Notes: generated from the letters alone by a model not told the origin. A DNA stretch of 64,000 bases from Chryseobacterium sp. MFBS3-17 (GCF_020687745.1 NZ_JAJEWK010000009.1:124001-188000); one strand, 5' to 3'; shown: positions 50,059-59,409, counted from the first letter of the stretch. Translations and numbers: made by a program.

Positions 50059-51564
50059 TTAAGATCTTCTGGGTGCCCACCGGTCATATGGGGTCATGTC
50101 AAATGCATTGACTTCTTCCATGCTCAGTCCCAGTGCTGCTGCAACACCGGCGCCATATTCCGGATCCGCTTTGTAGCAGTTTCTGATGTGGCGGATCTGG
50201 ATGAATTTATCGGCTCCGCCAACTTGTGCTGCTGTATTTTTAAACAGTACATCAGCTTTACCGTCTGCTTTGATGATCCGGAACAAATCTCCCGGCTGGG
50301 TGAAGTAATCTTCATCATCATCGCGGAAATTGTGGGCGTAGGCAGTGCCGCTCAGTTCCAGAGGTGGTTCTTTGGTTTCAGGTTGTTCCTGCCATTCGCC
50401 AAAACTGTTGGGTTCATAATGTTTGGCAGCACCATAATTACCGTCTACCCGCATGGCTCCGTCTCTGTGGAAGGCATGGTACGGACATCTCGGCTTGTTT
50501 ACAGGAATCTGGAAATGGTTTACTCCCAGTCTGTAACGTTGTGCATCTCCGTAAGAGAACAGACGTCCCTGAAGCATTTTGTCGGGCGAAAAGCCAATTC
50601 CCGGAACGATATTCGTTGGGTTAAATGCAGCCTGCTCTACATCAGCAAAATAATTTTCAGGATTTTTATTCAACTCAAATTCCCCTACAGGTATCAGCGG
50701 GAAGTCTTTCTTAGACCATACTTTTGTTAAATCAAACGGATGGAAACGATAGGTTTTGGCCTGCTCTTCGGTCATGATTTGTATAAAGAGTTTCCATTTT
50801 GGGAAATTTCCCTGTTCTATATTATCAAACAGATCCCGTTGTGCAGATTCTCTGTCCATACCGATGATTCTGGCTGCTTCTTCGTCAGAAAGGTTTTCAA
50901 TTCCCTGCTGGGTTCTGAAGTGGAATTTCACCCAGTGTCTTACATTATCTTTGTTGATGAAAGAGTAGGTGTGACTTCCGAAACCGTGCATGTGTCTGTA
51001 CCCGTTCGGGATTCCACGGTCACTCATCACAATCGTTACCTGGTGCAGAGATTCCGGCAGCAGCGTCCAGAAATCCCAGTTGTTATTGGCACTTCTCATA
51101 TTCGTTTTCGGGTCTCTTTTCACGGCGTGATTCAGATCCGGAAATTTCATGGGATCGCGGAAAAAGAATACCGGTGTATTGTTTCCTACCAGATCCCAGA
51201 TGCCTTCGTCTGTGTAAAATTTCAATGCAAATCCGCGGATGTCTCTTTCCGCATCTGCTGCGCCACGCTCACCGGCTACGGTAGAAAAACGGGCAAACAT
51301 CTCTGTTTGCTTTCCGATTTCACTGAAAATATTGGCCTTGGTGTATTGAGTAATGTCATGGGTTACGGTAAATGTACCGAAAGCTCCCGACCCTTTGGCG
51401 TGCATCCGGCGCTCCGGAATTACCTCGCGGTCAAAATTGGCCATCTTTTCCAAAAACCAGAAATCCTGCATCAGCAGCGGGCCTCTGGGTCCTGCGGTTT
51501 GCACATTTTGATTGTCCGGAACCGGTGCTCCGGTATGTCTTGTTAGTTTTTGCTTGTCTTCCAT
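50059..51564 (-). CDS. katA: Monofunctional heme catalase, small-subunit (clade 3) type
   Basis: Catalase splits hydrogen peroxide into water and oxygen. The 501-residue protein has the distal His55 in RRMHAKGSG, the distal Asn in VGNNTPVFF (128 or 129) and the proximal heme-ligand Tyr338 in [14 protein letters not shown]. Its length and NADPH-site region fit clade 3 (KatA). No signal peptide is present, so it is cytosolic. Upstream on the same strand are a 47-codon gene and two pirin genes. No clear promoter box precedes it. Confidence 0.97.
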   Translation of the reverse strand: MEDKQKLTRHTGAPVPDNQNVQTAGPRGPLLMQDFWFLEKMANFDREVIPERRMHAKGSGAFGTFTVTHDITQYTKANIFSEIGKQTEMFARFSTVAGERGAADAERDIRGFALKFYTDEGIWDLVGNNTPVFFFRDPMKFPDLNHAVKRDPKTNMRSANNNWDFWTLLPESLHQVTIVMSDRGIPNGYRHMHGFGSHTYSFINKDNVRHWVKFHFRTQQGIENLSDEEAARIIGMDRESAQRDLFDNIEQGNFPKWKLFIQIMTEEQAKTYRFHPFDLTKVWSKKDFPLIPVGEFELNKNPENYFADVEQAAFNPTNIVPGIGFSPDKMLQGRLFSYGDAQRYRLGVNHFQIPVNKPRCPYHAFHRDGAMRVDGNYGAAKHYEPNSFGEWQEQPETKEPPLELSGTAYAHNFRDDDEDYFTQPGDLFRIIKADGKADVLFKNTAAQVGGADKFIQIRHIRNCYKADPEYGAGVAAALGLSMEEVNAFDMTPYDRWAPRRS

Positions 51565-51693
51565 AAATAGTCAAATTTTAATGAAATAAAGTTAAGCAAT
51601 ATTTCGTCACGAAGTTATTTATATTATCTAAAACGGTCATATTGTTATTTGGAAAAGATAAAGGAAAGCACTGTCAATCCAGAGATCAGGCAA

Positions 51694-51837
51694 TCAAGTT
51701 TCATTTTGTTCGTAATCAGATTTTTCCATGCTGCCAGAATTATATGATCCGCCCGATGCAGGGGGTCCATTAAATTCAGAACAATGATTCTCCGGCCCGG
51801 ATTTCTGATTTTCCTGCTGCTCTTCAGACTTGTTCAC
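51694..51837 (-). CDS. Small hydrophilic protein, 47 residues, GTG start
   Basis: An open frame on the minus strand between the pirin and catalase genes. The predicted protein begins MNKSEEQQENQKSGPENHC (GTG read as Met), then SEFNGPPASGGSYNSGSMEK and SDYEQNET. It is acidic, without hydrophobic segments and looks disordered. The GTG is the only start after an in-frame TAA, with GGGAG about 10 bp before it. Codon use looks like that of the neighbours (AAA/AAT/GAA). No family known. A GC-rich gap could give such a frame by chance, so confidence is moderate. Confidence 0.45.
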   Translation of the reverse strand: MNKSEEQQENQKSGPENHCSEFNGPPASGGSYNSGSMEKSDYEQNET

Positions 51838-51902
51838 GGGTGCGTCTCCCGGAAATTATACCGGAAGTCAGGTACAGTTCAAGTATTCTGATCGGGTGTC
51901 TT

Positions 51903-52808
51903 TTAGGAAAGCCTGGATTTTCGTACGGCTTCGGGCAGCGGTACATATTCTTCATCATCTCCGGGAACAAGCGGAAAAGCGTCGTGGTTTTGCTGATGCC
52001 AGTTCATTTTGGCTTGTTCAATGATTTCTTTGTCAGAATTTACGAAATTCCAGAAAATAAACCGCTCCTCATCAAACGGCTCCCCTCCGAAAAGATATAC
52101 AGAAGTATTGGCTCCGATTTCAAATTCGCAGAGCGTAGCCTCTTTGGCAACCAGCAGTTGTTTTCCGCCAAAAGTATGTCCTTCTATGGAAACCGTTCCA
52201 TCCAGTACATACATGGCCACTTCCCCGAAAAGATCTTTTCCGATATTGATTTTCTGCGCAGTTTTACTCTTGATTTCCAGAAAAAACAGTGGCGAATACA
52301 CCGGTACCGGTGATTTTCTGCCGCTCAGTTGTCCGGCTATGAGTTTATAATCCACATCACCGTCTGTCCATACGGGAATGTCTGTGGCTTCGGTGTGATG
52401 AAAGGTAGGTTCACTCTGTTCCAGGTCTTTAGGCAAAGCCACCCAGATCTGAAAACCATGAAGGTTTTTATCAGTGCTCCTCAAATACTCCGGTGTCCTT
52501 TCAGAATGGACCACACCTTTGCCGGCCGTCATCCAGTTCACAGCAGCCGGCTGAATTTCGATGTCATTGCCCAGACTGTCTTTGTGCTGTATGGCTCCCT
52601 CGAAGAGATAGGTGAGGGTAGAGAGCCCGATATGCGGATGTGGAGCCACATCCAGATTCTGATAATCCCGGAGGGCCGCCGGACCCATATGGTCTATGAA
52701 TACAAAAGGTCCTACCGCTCTTTTCTCACGGAACGGAAGTAGCCTCCCGACTAAAAAATTACCGATATCTGCCGCTTTTTCTTCTATGATGAGTCCGATG
52801 TTTGACAT
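51903..52808 (-). CDS. Pirin family protein (first copy)
   Basis: A 301-residue bicupin protein. The N-terminal cupin has the metal site VAPHPHIGLSTLTYLFEG with HPHIG, followed by WMTAGKGVVHSERTPE, the pirin hallmark; the C-terminal cupin is present. Pirins bind iron and in some bacteria act as quercetin 2,3-dioxygenase or as regulators; the role here is unknown. The stop is 65 bp before the small gene. A second pirin lies at 53965-54837. Confidence 0.92.
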   Translation of the reverse strand: MSNIGLIIEEKAADIGNFLVGRLLPFREKRAVGPFVFIDHMGPAALRDYQNLDVAPHPHIGLSTLTYLFEGAIQHKDSLGNDIEIQPAAVNWMTAGKGVVHSERTPEYLRSTDKNLHGFQIWVALPKDLEQSEPTFHHTEATDIPVWTDGDVDYKLIAGQLSGRKSPVPVYSPLFFLEIKSKTAQKINIGKDLFGEVAMYVLDGTVSIEGHTFGGKQLLVAKEATLCEFEIGANTSVYLFGGEPFDEERFIFWNFVNSDKEIIEQAKMNWHQQNHDAFPLVPGDDEEYVPLPEAVRKSRLS

Positions 52809-52843
52809 GGCTTCTGATTTTTTGTTTGGTTAAATTTAGCTTT

Positions 52844-53893
52844 TTAAGTCGGGATACCCAAGCGTTTTTTTACAGCCGGAATCACCCGGGTAGCAAATAG
52901 CCCGATGGATTTCAGGTTCAGCGTGTGTGGTGTAGTTCCCAAACTGGCCTGCGCCAGGAATCGGGTGTATCCGAACAACTGGTGCTGGTACACGAGTTTA
53001 TCTGCCACCTGCTCCGGGCTGCCTACCAGCAGTGAACCTTCGGGACTTGCCATGAAATCAAACTGCTGCCGGGTCATGGGTTGCCAGCCGCGGCTTTTGC
53101 CTACGCGATCCATCATCTGAGCATAATGCGGGAAAAATTCTTCTGCGGCCTGCTCAGGTGTTTCGGCTACATACATGTGGTTATTGACGCCTACTTGCAA
53201 ATCTTCGGGTTGTACACCGCTGTCCAAAGCGGTTTTTTTATAAAGGTCAACGAAAGGAACAAATTGTCGTGGCATCCCGCCGATGATGGCCAGCATCAGC
53301 GGCAGATGAAGTTTCGCCGCCCGCACTGCAGAGGCAGGTGTTCCGCCGGCGGCCAGCCATACCGGTATTTTTCCGTTCAATGCCCGTGGGTACACGCCCA
53401 GATTATGAATCGGTGCCCGCAGGTTTCCGCTCCAGGTCACTTTTTCTGAGTTGTTGATTTTTAACAGCAGATCCAGTTTTTCGTCAAATAATTCGTTATA
53501 ATCATCCAGATTGTAGCCAAAGAGCGGGAAGGATTCTATAAAGGAACCCCGGCCGGCCATGATTTCTGCCCGGCCTCCGGAAATAGCATCTACCGTGGCA
53601 AACTGCTGATATACCCGTACCGGATCTTCAGAACTGAGCACGGTTACCGCAGTAGAGAGTTTAATATTTTTGGTAATGGCTGCTGCAGCGCCCAAAACCG
53701 TAGTAGGGGCAGATACAGCATAGTCCGGGCGGTGATGCTCGCCCACGCCGAATACATCAATTCCGAGTTCATCGGCAAGTTTTATTTCTTCCAGTAACTC
53801 CTGAATCCGCTGGTGGGCATGAACGCCTTTGCGGGGATCTGTTTCGGGAGCCATATCGGCAAATGTCATTAAGCCAAATTCTATTTTTTTCAT
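52844..53893 (-). CDS. LLM-class flavin-dependent oxidoreductase
   Basis: A 349-residue luciferase-like (TIM-barrel) enzyme. It begins with IEFGLMTFADMAPETDPRKG, then VGEHHRPDYAVSAP and ISGGRAEIMAGRGSF and ends with LKSIGLFATRVIPAVKKRLG, the arrangement of FMN-dependent monooxygenases such as those for small ketones, sulfonates or pyrimidines. The substrate is unknown. It lies between the two pirin genes, 71 and 35 bp away, so probably in one operon. Confidence 0.92.
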   Translation of the reverse strand: MKKIEFGLMTFADMAPETDPRKGVHAHQRIQELLEEIKLADELGIDVFGVGEHHRPDYAVSAPTTVLGAAAAITKNIKLSTAVTVLSSEDPVRVYQQFATVDAISGGRAEIMAGRGSFIESFPLFGYNLDDYNELFDEKLDLLLKINNSEKVTWSGNLRAPIHNLGVYPRALNGKIPVWLAAGGTPASAVRAAKLHLPLMLAIIGGMPRQFVPFVDLYKKTALDSGVQPEDLQVGVNNHMYVAETPEQAAEEFFPHYAQMMDRVGKSRGWQPMTRQQFDFMASPEGSLLVGSPEQVADKLVYQHQLFGYTRFLAQASLGTTPHTLNLKSIGLFATRVIPAVKKRLGIPT

Positions 53894-53964
53894 AATCTTA
53901 AGGTTGTGATGGGTTGGTGATGTTAAATAAACGCAGCAATCCTGCAGGATTGCTGCTGTGCCGG

Positions 53965-54837
53965 TTATTCCAGATAACCAAATTTTCCGGTATTGAAATC
54001 CTGAAAAGCCTGCATGATTTCCTCCCGGCTGTTCATGACAAACGGCCCGTGCGGATAGATGGGTTCGTTCAGTGGTTCACCGCTCAGTATCAGTATGATG
54101 GAATCTTCTGACGCTTCAATGCTGAAGTTTTTACCTTCGTTTTCAAACAAAGCCAGGTGGTCGGTGGGCACTTTCGCGGTGTCATTTACGGTAATGCTTC
54201 CTTCTATGACCAGTGCAACGGTGTTATAGTGTGCAGGAAAGCTGAATTCGGCTTTGCCGCCGTTCTTCAGTTTGGCATTCATCATATGTACCGGTGTGAA
54301 AGTGGATGCTGGGCCCTGGTGTCCTTTATACGAACCAGCAATGACTTCCACCATTCCGTTTTGGCCAAGATCCACGCGAGACATTTCAGCATTTTTTATC
54401 GCCTGATATTTCGGCGGGCTCATCTTGTCTTTTGCGGGCAGGTTTACCCAGAGTTGAACCATCTGAAATATACCACCCTTGCGGGCCCATTCGGTTTCGT
54501 GGAATTCTTTGTGCAGAATTCCTCCTGCAGCAGTCATCCATTGTACATCTCCTTCACCGATGACGCCTCCGCCCCCGGCACTGTCATTATGTTCCACACG
54601 GCCTTTATAGGCTATGGTCACGGTTTCAAAACCGCGGTGCGGATGTGCACCAACGCCCCGTGGGGTATCTGTGGCTCCAAAGTGAAACTTGGAATTATAA
54701 TCGAGGACAAGAAACGGATCCATTCGTTTCATGTCCAGCCGGAATGCCCTCGGAATGAAGTTGTGCACCCGGAACCCGTCGCCTACAAAATGTGGCTCTT
54801 TCGGGGATACTACGATTTCTATTTTTTTTGTTGACAT
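53965..54837 (-). CDS. Pirin family protein (second copy)
   Basis: A 290-residue bicupin pirin. The first cupin has VGAHPHRGFETVTIAYKGRVEHND (HPHRGFE metal site) and VQWMTAAGGILHKEFHE; the C-terminal cupin is complete. It differs clearly from the first pirin in length and motif (HPHRG against HPHIG), so the two are not a recent duplication. It is the first gene of pirin-LLM-pirin, after a consensus promoter and two operator-like dyads. Confidence 0.92.
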   Translation of the reverse strand: MSTKKIEIVVSPKEPHFVGDGFRVHNFIPRAFRLDMKRMDPFLVLDYNSKFHFGATDTPRGVGAHPHRGFETVTIAYKGRVEHNDSAGGGGVIGEGDVQWMTAAGGILHKEFHETEWARKGGIFQMVQLWVNLPAKDKMSPPKYQAIKNAEMSRVDLGQNGMVEVIAGSYKGHQGPASTFTPVHMMNAKLKNGGKAEFSFPAHYNTVALVIEGSITVNDTAKVPTDHLALFENEGKNFSIEASEDSIILILSGEPLNEPIYPHGPFVMNSREEIMQAFQDFNTGKFGYLE

Positions 54838-54851
54838 ATTACATTGTTTTT

Positions 54852-54867
54852 AGATGAGTAATCATCT
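54852..54867. promoter_or_regulatory. Operator-like dyad between promoter and start of the pirin operon
   Basis: AGATGA, 4-bp spacer, TCATCT: a perfect 6-bp inverted repeat, downstream of the predicted transcription start. A regulator bound here would block the operon. Confidence 0.4.
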
Positions 54868-54879
54868 GATTTGATGTGA

Positions 54880-54887
54880 CAAAGGTA
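54880..54887 (-). promoter_or_regulatory. Promoter -7 box for the pirin operon
   Basis: TACCTTTG on the minus strand, exact consensus, 42 bp before the ATG. Confidence 0.6.
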
Positions 54888-54901
54888 GGACTGTTGGTCC
54901 T
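54887..54901. promoter_or_regulatory. Second dyad at the pirin promoter
   Basis: AGGAC, 5-bp spacer, GTCCT: an inverted repeat that touches the upstream side of the -7 box. Possible repressor or activator site. Confidence 0.35.
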
Positions 54902-54990
54902 GAAAAACATTGATGTATGTTAACTCCAGTTCATGAAAACTGATTGCTCCGGAATATTAACAGAACAGTTGTGTTTGAGATTTCGGGCAT

Positions 54991-55017
54991 AAAAAAACCT
55001 GCCGGCCGGCAGGTTTT
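54991..55017 (-). terminator. Terminator after the secreted-protein gene
   Basis: A 24-bp perfect palindrome (54994-55017) with an A-run on its left, so a T-run follows on the minus strand. Very GC-rich core. Confidence 0.75.
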
Positions 55018-55021
55018 GAGT

Positions 55022-55837
55022 TTAGTATTTCTTTTCGCGGTGTTCTACATCCGTCCACGGCCCGCCGTCTTTTTTATAACGTACAAAGATAAAATCTTCA
55101 AAGTTTTCTGTTTTGTACACAATATTATTATTGCCTACCTGGAAAGCCGTAATGTAATGGTAATTCACATCGCTTGGTACTTTTTTGTCACCCATAGATG
55201 CACTTTCAGGATAGAAGTCTGGGAATGTGTAACCTGGCAGAATCGTTTTCAGTTCTTCATAGAAAACCGGGTTTTTCTTTTCATCCGGAATGATGTTTAC
55301 AATTTTGTATTCATTGTCATGAACCCAAAGGTATTGCAGTTTTCGCTCGCTGGTCTGTGTATTGTCTGATGTGAAAGCATACAGTCTTTTCGGAATCAGT
55401 GTTTTGATGCTTTCCGGCTTTACGTGAGCGTGGTATTTTTCATTTTGAGGATCTACATAGGTGTCCAGATTCAGCGCCAGTACAGGGTTGGTCCAGTCCT
55501 TATTTTTGAAATACTGATCCAGGGACAACTCGGCATCTGCTCTGTATTTTTTATTTTCTTCGGTGAGGGACTTGGTTGGAATTTGCGGATAGATTTCTTT
55601 CACAAACGAATACAGTACTCTCGGTTTTATGCCATCCAGATGCGGGAATTTGGTAAGTTCCTCTGTTTTGGTAAGCCAAAAATACTGTTGGTAATAATCC
55701 TCTTTAGCTTTTGATTTTACACTTTTATAAGAAACACCCAACTTTCTGGAATTCAGTACAGATTCAAACTTGTTCTGAGCGATTGCAAAGTTCGAGGCAA
55801 GATATAGAGTGCAAAGTAAAAGTAATTTTCTTCTCAT
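55022..55837 (-). CDS. Exported protein of unknown function
   Basis: A 271-residue protein with a signal peptide (LLLLCTLYLASNFAIAQ). The mature part is rich in Lys, Tyr and aromatic residues (KEDYYQQYFWLTKTEEL, LQYLWVHDNEYKIVNIIPDEKK). No family is recognised; no lipobox, no TonB or barrel features. A consensus promoter box lies 26 bp upstream and a palindromic terminator 5 bp downstream, so it is a single-gene unit. Confidence 0.8.
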   Translation of the reverse strand: MRRKLLLLCTLYLASNFAIAQNKFESVLNSRKLGVSYKSVKSKAKEDYYQQYFWLTKTEELTKFPHLDGIKPRVLYSFVKEIYPQIPTKSLTEENKKYRADAELSLDQYFKNKDWTNPVLALNLDTYVDPQNEKYHAHVKPESIKTLIPKRLYAFTSDNTQTSERKLQYLWVHDNEYKIVNIIPDEKKNPVFYEELKTILPGYTFPDFYPESASMGDKKVPSDVNYHYITAFQVGNNNIVYKTENFEDFIFVRYKKDGGPWTDVEHREKKY

Positions 55838-56173
55838 TTTTATATGAATTTTTTATCAATGTTCAAATATAGTTATTTATTGGATATTTTAAGTGTGCAA
55901 ATGTTAAATTTGAAATTTAAATTTTTGACCGGTTAGTGTTTCAGATGTAGGGTTCAGCATTCGGAATGTGGATCTGCAGTAATAATTTCTGGTTTTTGGT
56001 TTAGTTGATCTTGATGATTTTCAATGGGTTCTGATGCTTTTCAGATGAATTTTCAAATACCGTTTTTGGGTCAGTTGCCAATGCACCATTCCTCTTCGCA
56101 GGGAGTATTTTGTTAATTTTCTGTAGTAGACTAAATGGATTCGTGATGGAAAAGTCTCCTTATCTATTCCCGT
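55838..56173. other. 336-bp gap between the exported protein and the MFS gene
   Basis: AT-rich, with many short stops in all frames. Only the promoter of the exported-protein gene (box TATATTTG at 55864-55871, minus) is recognisable. No gene, hairpin with a T-tail or repeat was found. Confidence 0.6.
55864..55871 (-). promoter_or_regulatory. Promoter -7 box for the exported-protein gene
   Basis: TATATTTG on the minus strand, exact consensus, 26 bp before the ATG. Confidence 0.55.
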
Positions 56174-57577
56174 TCAGAGTTCAGATTTCATATTGTCGCC
56201 ATCCCGGATATGTAATCTGCGAAATACGAATCCTGAGAGAATGGTGAGCACTCCCATTGCATAAAATGTGTACCGGAATGCCTGATGACTGTTTTCATGC
56301 GGGAGCAAAGTGGTATTTTCAAAAAACTTCAGCACAATAAGACCCACTGCAATTCCGAATCCAATGGCGAGCTGCTGGTTCACGGAGATGAGTGAATTGC
56401 CGCTGCTGGTATGGCTGTTGCGCAAATCTGCAATGGAAATGGTATTCATAGACGTAAACTGAATGGAATTAAAGAATCCCATTACGGCAATAATCGGAAT
56501 GTACCAGTAAATGGACGTCTGTAAAGTGGGAATTCCCAGGCAGAATATTAAAATTCCAATAATGAAGGTATTGGTCATGAGGGTTCGCCGGTAACCAAAA
56601 CGATTCAGTATTCTGATTACAGAAGACTTTCCGAACATAGCGGTCAGTGCCATCGGCGCTACAATCCAACCCGAAACCACCGCTGTTTCCCCATAGGCAA
56701 TCTGAATCATCAGGGGTAAAAGCAGGGGGACAGAACTGATGCCCAGCCGGGTGGCAAGATTTCCCAGAACGCCTACACGGAATGTACGCACCTGAAATAA
56801 ATTCAGCGGAAAAATAGGATTTCGGGTTTTTCTGGCGTGGCGGTAATAGTAAAAGATCATCAGAAAACCCAAAGTGAAGATCAGCAAGATGTAAGTAGTA
56901 TGGGATGAAGTTCCTAATAACTCAAGAGATATGGAAAGCAAAAGTGATGCAGAGGCAAAAATGAGAAATCCTTTCAGATCAAATTCTTCTGCTTCTGCCT
57001 TGTAATTCGGCATATATTTTAACCCCAAGAATATACCCAGCAAACCAATCGGAATATTAATGAGGAAAATCCAGTGCCAGGAAAAATAATCTACCATATA
57101 GCCACCCACAAGGGGGCCCAGTACAGGACCGATGAGTGCCGGGACAATCGCATAATTCATGGCTTGCAGTAATTCGTTTTTCTGAAAGGTTTTCATGAGT
57201 GCCAGTTTGCCTACCGGTATCATAAGACTACCGCCTACACCTTGTACTACCCTGGAAATTACAAGCTGTGTGAGGTTTTGGGACATCGCACAGAAAAGAG
57301 AACCGACACTGAAAATAATTAAGGAAAATATGAAAATATTCCGCGTCCCGAATTTATCTGCCAGAAACCCGCTTACCGGCATGAAAAGCGCCAGAGTCAG
57401 TACATAACTGATGATGGCATTCTGCATATTGAGTGGTGACTCCTGCAAATCTTTTGCGATAGACGGCAGCGAAGTGTTCAGAATGGTAGAGTCCAGCATC
57501 TGCATAAAAATAGCAGTTGCAAGGATGAAAGGTAAGTACTTCTTTACCGGAGTAGTGGCTCTGGAAAATTCAGGCAT
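56174..57577 (-). CDS. MFS exporter, DHA2 family (MdtD/EmrB type)
   Basis: A 467-residue permease with about 14 hydrophobic segments. It starts with LPFILATAIFMQMLDSTILNTSLPSIA, and has GFLADKFGTRNIF (motif A) and SRVVQGVGGSLMIPVGK (motif C-like). DHA2 pumps export drugs or metabolites with protons; the substrate is unknown. The promoter box (TAATTTTG, minus) ends 4 bp before the ATG, so the mRNA should be leaderless, and it overlaps the terminator tail of asnB. Confidence 0.9.
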   Translation of the reverse strand: MPEFSRATTPVKKYLPFILATAIFMQMLDSTILNTSLPSIAKDLQESPLNMQNAIISYVLTLALFMPVSGFLADKFGTRNIFIFSLIIFSVGSLFCAMSQNLTQLVISRVVQGVGGSLMIPVGKLALMKTFQKNELLQAMNYAIVPALIGPVLGPLVGGYMVDYFSWHWIFLINIPIGLLGIFLGLKYMPNYKAEAEEFDLKGFLIFASASLLLSISLELLGTSSHTTYILLIFTLGFLMIFYYYRHARKTRNPIFPLNLFQVRTFRVGVLGNLATRLGISSVPLLLPLMIQIAYGETAVVSGWIVAPMALTAMFGKSSVIRILNRFGYRRTLMTNTFIIGILIFCLGIPTLQTSIYWYIPIIAVMGFFNSIQFTSMNTISIADLRNSHTSSGNSLISVNQQLAIGFGIAVGLIVLKFFENTTLLPHENSHQAFRYTFYAMGVLTILSGFVFRRLHIRDGDNMKSEL

Positions 57578-57581
57578 GACG

Positions 57582-57589
57582 CAAAATTA
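57582..57589 (-). promoter_or_regulatory. Leaderless promoter box for the MFS gene
   Basis: TAATTTTG on the minus strand, exact consensus, 4 bp before the ATG at 57577, directly below the asnB terminator. No good -33 TTG was seen. Confidence 0.55.
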
Positions 57590-57591
57590 TG

Positions 57592-57617
57592 AAAAAAGCC
57601 CCGAACTGTGCGGGGCT
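57592..57617 (-). terminator. Terminator after asnB
   Basis: AGCCCCG/CGGGGCT stem (57597-57603 with 57611-57617), 7-nt loop, T-run on the minus strand leading into the MFS promoter. Confidence 0.85.
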
Positions 57618-57665
57618 GCAAAACTTTGGCCGCCAAACTATAAGCAGCCACTTCACCATAAAACA

Positions 57666-59336
57666 TCAATAGCTGTCTTCATGAACGGTAATCACTGCTC
57701 TGCCGCTGGGGTCATTCAGTTTTTTGAATGCTTCATCCCATTCCAGGGCAACAGGCGTAGAGCAGGCTACAGACGGAACAGAAGGTACCGTAGCGGCAGC
57801 GGTTTCACTGGGGAAATGCTGTTCGAAGATGCTCCGGTAGCGGTATTCTTCTTTATTCTGAGGAGTGTTCAGCGGAAATCGGAACCTTGCACTGGCCATC
57901 ATTTCATCGGTTATTTCCTGCTCAGCGCGCTCCTTCAGCGCATCAATCCATGAGTAGCCTACGCCATCCGAAAACTGTTCCTTTTGCCTCCAGGCTATGG
58001 ATTCCGGTAACAGATGCTCAAAAGCTTTCCGCAATACCCATTTTTCCATTTTTCCGCTAGACTGAGCCGTCATTTTATCTTTCGGGTTGATGGTCATGGC
58101 AACATCCATGAATTCTTTGTCCAGAAAGGGTACTCTGCCTTCAATTCCCCAGCTCATCAGTGCCTTATTGGCACGCAGACAGTCGTACAGGTGCAGTTTA
58201 CCCAGTTTTCTTACGGTTTCATCGTGAAATTCTTTTGCATTCGGGGCTTTGTGGAAATACAGGTATCCGCCAAATATTTCATCAGACCCTTCGCCGGAGA
58301 GCACCATCTTGATGCCCATTGATTTAATGACCCTGGCCAGCAGATACATTGGTGTGGATGCGCGGATGGTAGTCACATCGTAGGTTTCCAGATGATAAAT
58401 AACATCCCGTATGGCATCCATGCCTTCCTGCACTGTAAAGTGTACTTCATGATGGATAGACCCAATGTGGTCTGCAGCTTTTTGTGCGGCAACAAGATCA
58501 GGCGATCCTTTCAGGCCGACCGCAAAACTGTGCAGTCGGGGGTACCACGCCTCCTGGGTATCACCACTTTCAATGCGGTTGCGGGCGTATTTTGCCGTTA
58601 CCGCGGCAATGATGGAAGAGTCCAGCCCGCCGGAAAGGAGCACGCCGTAGGGCACATCACTCATCAACTGGCGGTGTACCGCCGCTTCCAGCGATTCCCT
58701 GATCCGGCCAATGTCGGTGATCTGGTCTTTTACGTTTTTGTATTGTTCCCATTCCCGGATATACCATTGTTGTAGTTCAGGTCCGTCCGGACTGTACAAA
58801 AGGTGTCCCGGCAGAAAAACCTCAATCTTTTTGCAGATTCCTTCCAGAGCCTTGAGTTCGGAGGCTACGTAAAAGTTCCCGTGGCGGTCCCAACCTTGAT
58901 ACAGCGGGCAGATTCCCATGTGGTCCCGGCCTATCAGGTAAAGGTCTTTTTCAGTATCATATAAAGCAAAAGCAAAAATACCGTTCAGTTTTTCCAGAAA
59001 TGCTTTTCCGTAACGCTGGTACAGTGCCAGAATCACTTCGCAGTCAGAGCGTGTCTGAAAATCATAGTCGGGGAATTCCTCCCGGAGTTCCTGATGGTTA
59101 TAGATTTCACCGTTTACAGCCAGAACTACTTTACCGTCACTGGAGAACAGGGGTTGTTTCCCGGAAGCAGGATCTACGATGGCAAGCCTTTCGTGAGAGA
59201 AAATGGCATTTTCATTTTGGAAAATACCGCTCCAGTCCGGACCGCGGTGGCGTATTTTCCCGGACATTTCCAATACCTGAGGTCTCAGGTCTTCTGTTTT
59301 TGATTTGGCATCAAACAAACATACAATTCCGCACAT
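57666..59336 (-). CDS. asnB: Asparagine synthase B (glutamine-hydrolysing)
   Basis: AsnB makes asparagine from aspartate with glutamine and ATP. The 556-residue protein has Cys2 in MCGIVCLF (glutaminase nucleophile), the SHERLAIVDP and NGEIYNHQEL motifs and the PP-loop LLSGGLDSSIIAAV in the synthetase half, with the EGSDEIFGGYLYFHKAP block. It is of typical length. The consensus promoter lies 74 bp upstream, and the terminator is shared with the MFS promoter. Confidence 0.96.
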   Translation of the reverse strand: MCGIVCLFDAKSKTEDLRPQVLEMSGKIRHRGPDWSGIFQNENAIFSHERLAIVDPASGKQPLFSSDGKVVLAVNGEIYNHQELREEFPDYDFQTRSDCEVILALYQRYGKAFLEKLNGIFAFALYDTEKDLYLIGRDHMGICPLYQGWDRHGNFYVASELKALEGICKKIEVFLPGHLLYSPDGPELQQWYIREWEQYKNVKDQITDIGRIRESLEAAVHRQLMSDVPYGVLLSGGLDSSIIAAVTAKYARNRIESGDTQEAWYPRLHSFAVGLKGSPDLVAAQKAADHIGSIHHEVHFTVQEGMDAIRDVIYHLETYDVTTIRASTPMYLLARVIKSMGIKMVLSGEGSDEIFGGYLYFHKAPNAKEFHDETVRKLGKLHLYDCLRANKALMSWGIEGRVPFLDKEFMDVAMTINPKDKMTAQSSGKMEKWVLRKAFEHLLPESIAWRQKEQFSDGVGYSWIDALKERAEQEITDEMMASARFRFPLNTPQNKEEYRYRSIFEQHFPSETAAATVPSVPSVACSTPVALEWDEAFKKLNDPSGRAVITVHEDSY

Positions 59337-59409
59337 AATTTTAATTTTTTTAAGTTGATGTTTTCAGGGAAGCAACCATAAATCTCTCTTTGGTTATTTT
59401 TTTGTACAG

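Noticed and set aside
54994-55017. Perfect 24-bp palindrome considered as an operator
   Set aside because: It lies 5 bp after a stop codon and has a T-run on the minus strand, so a terminator explains it.
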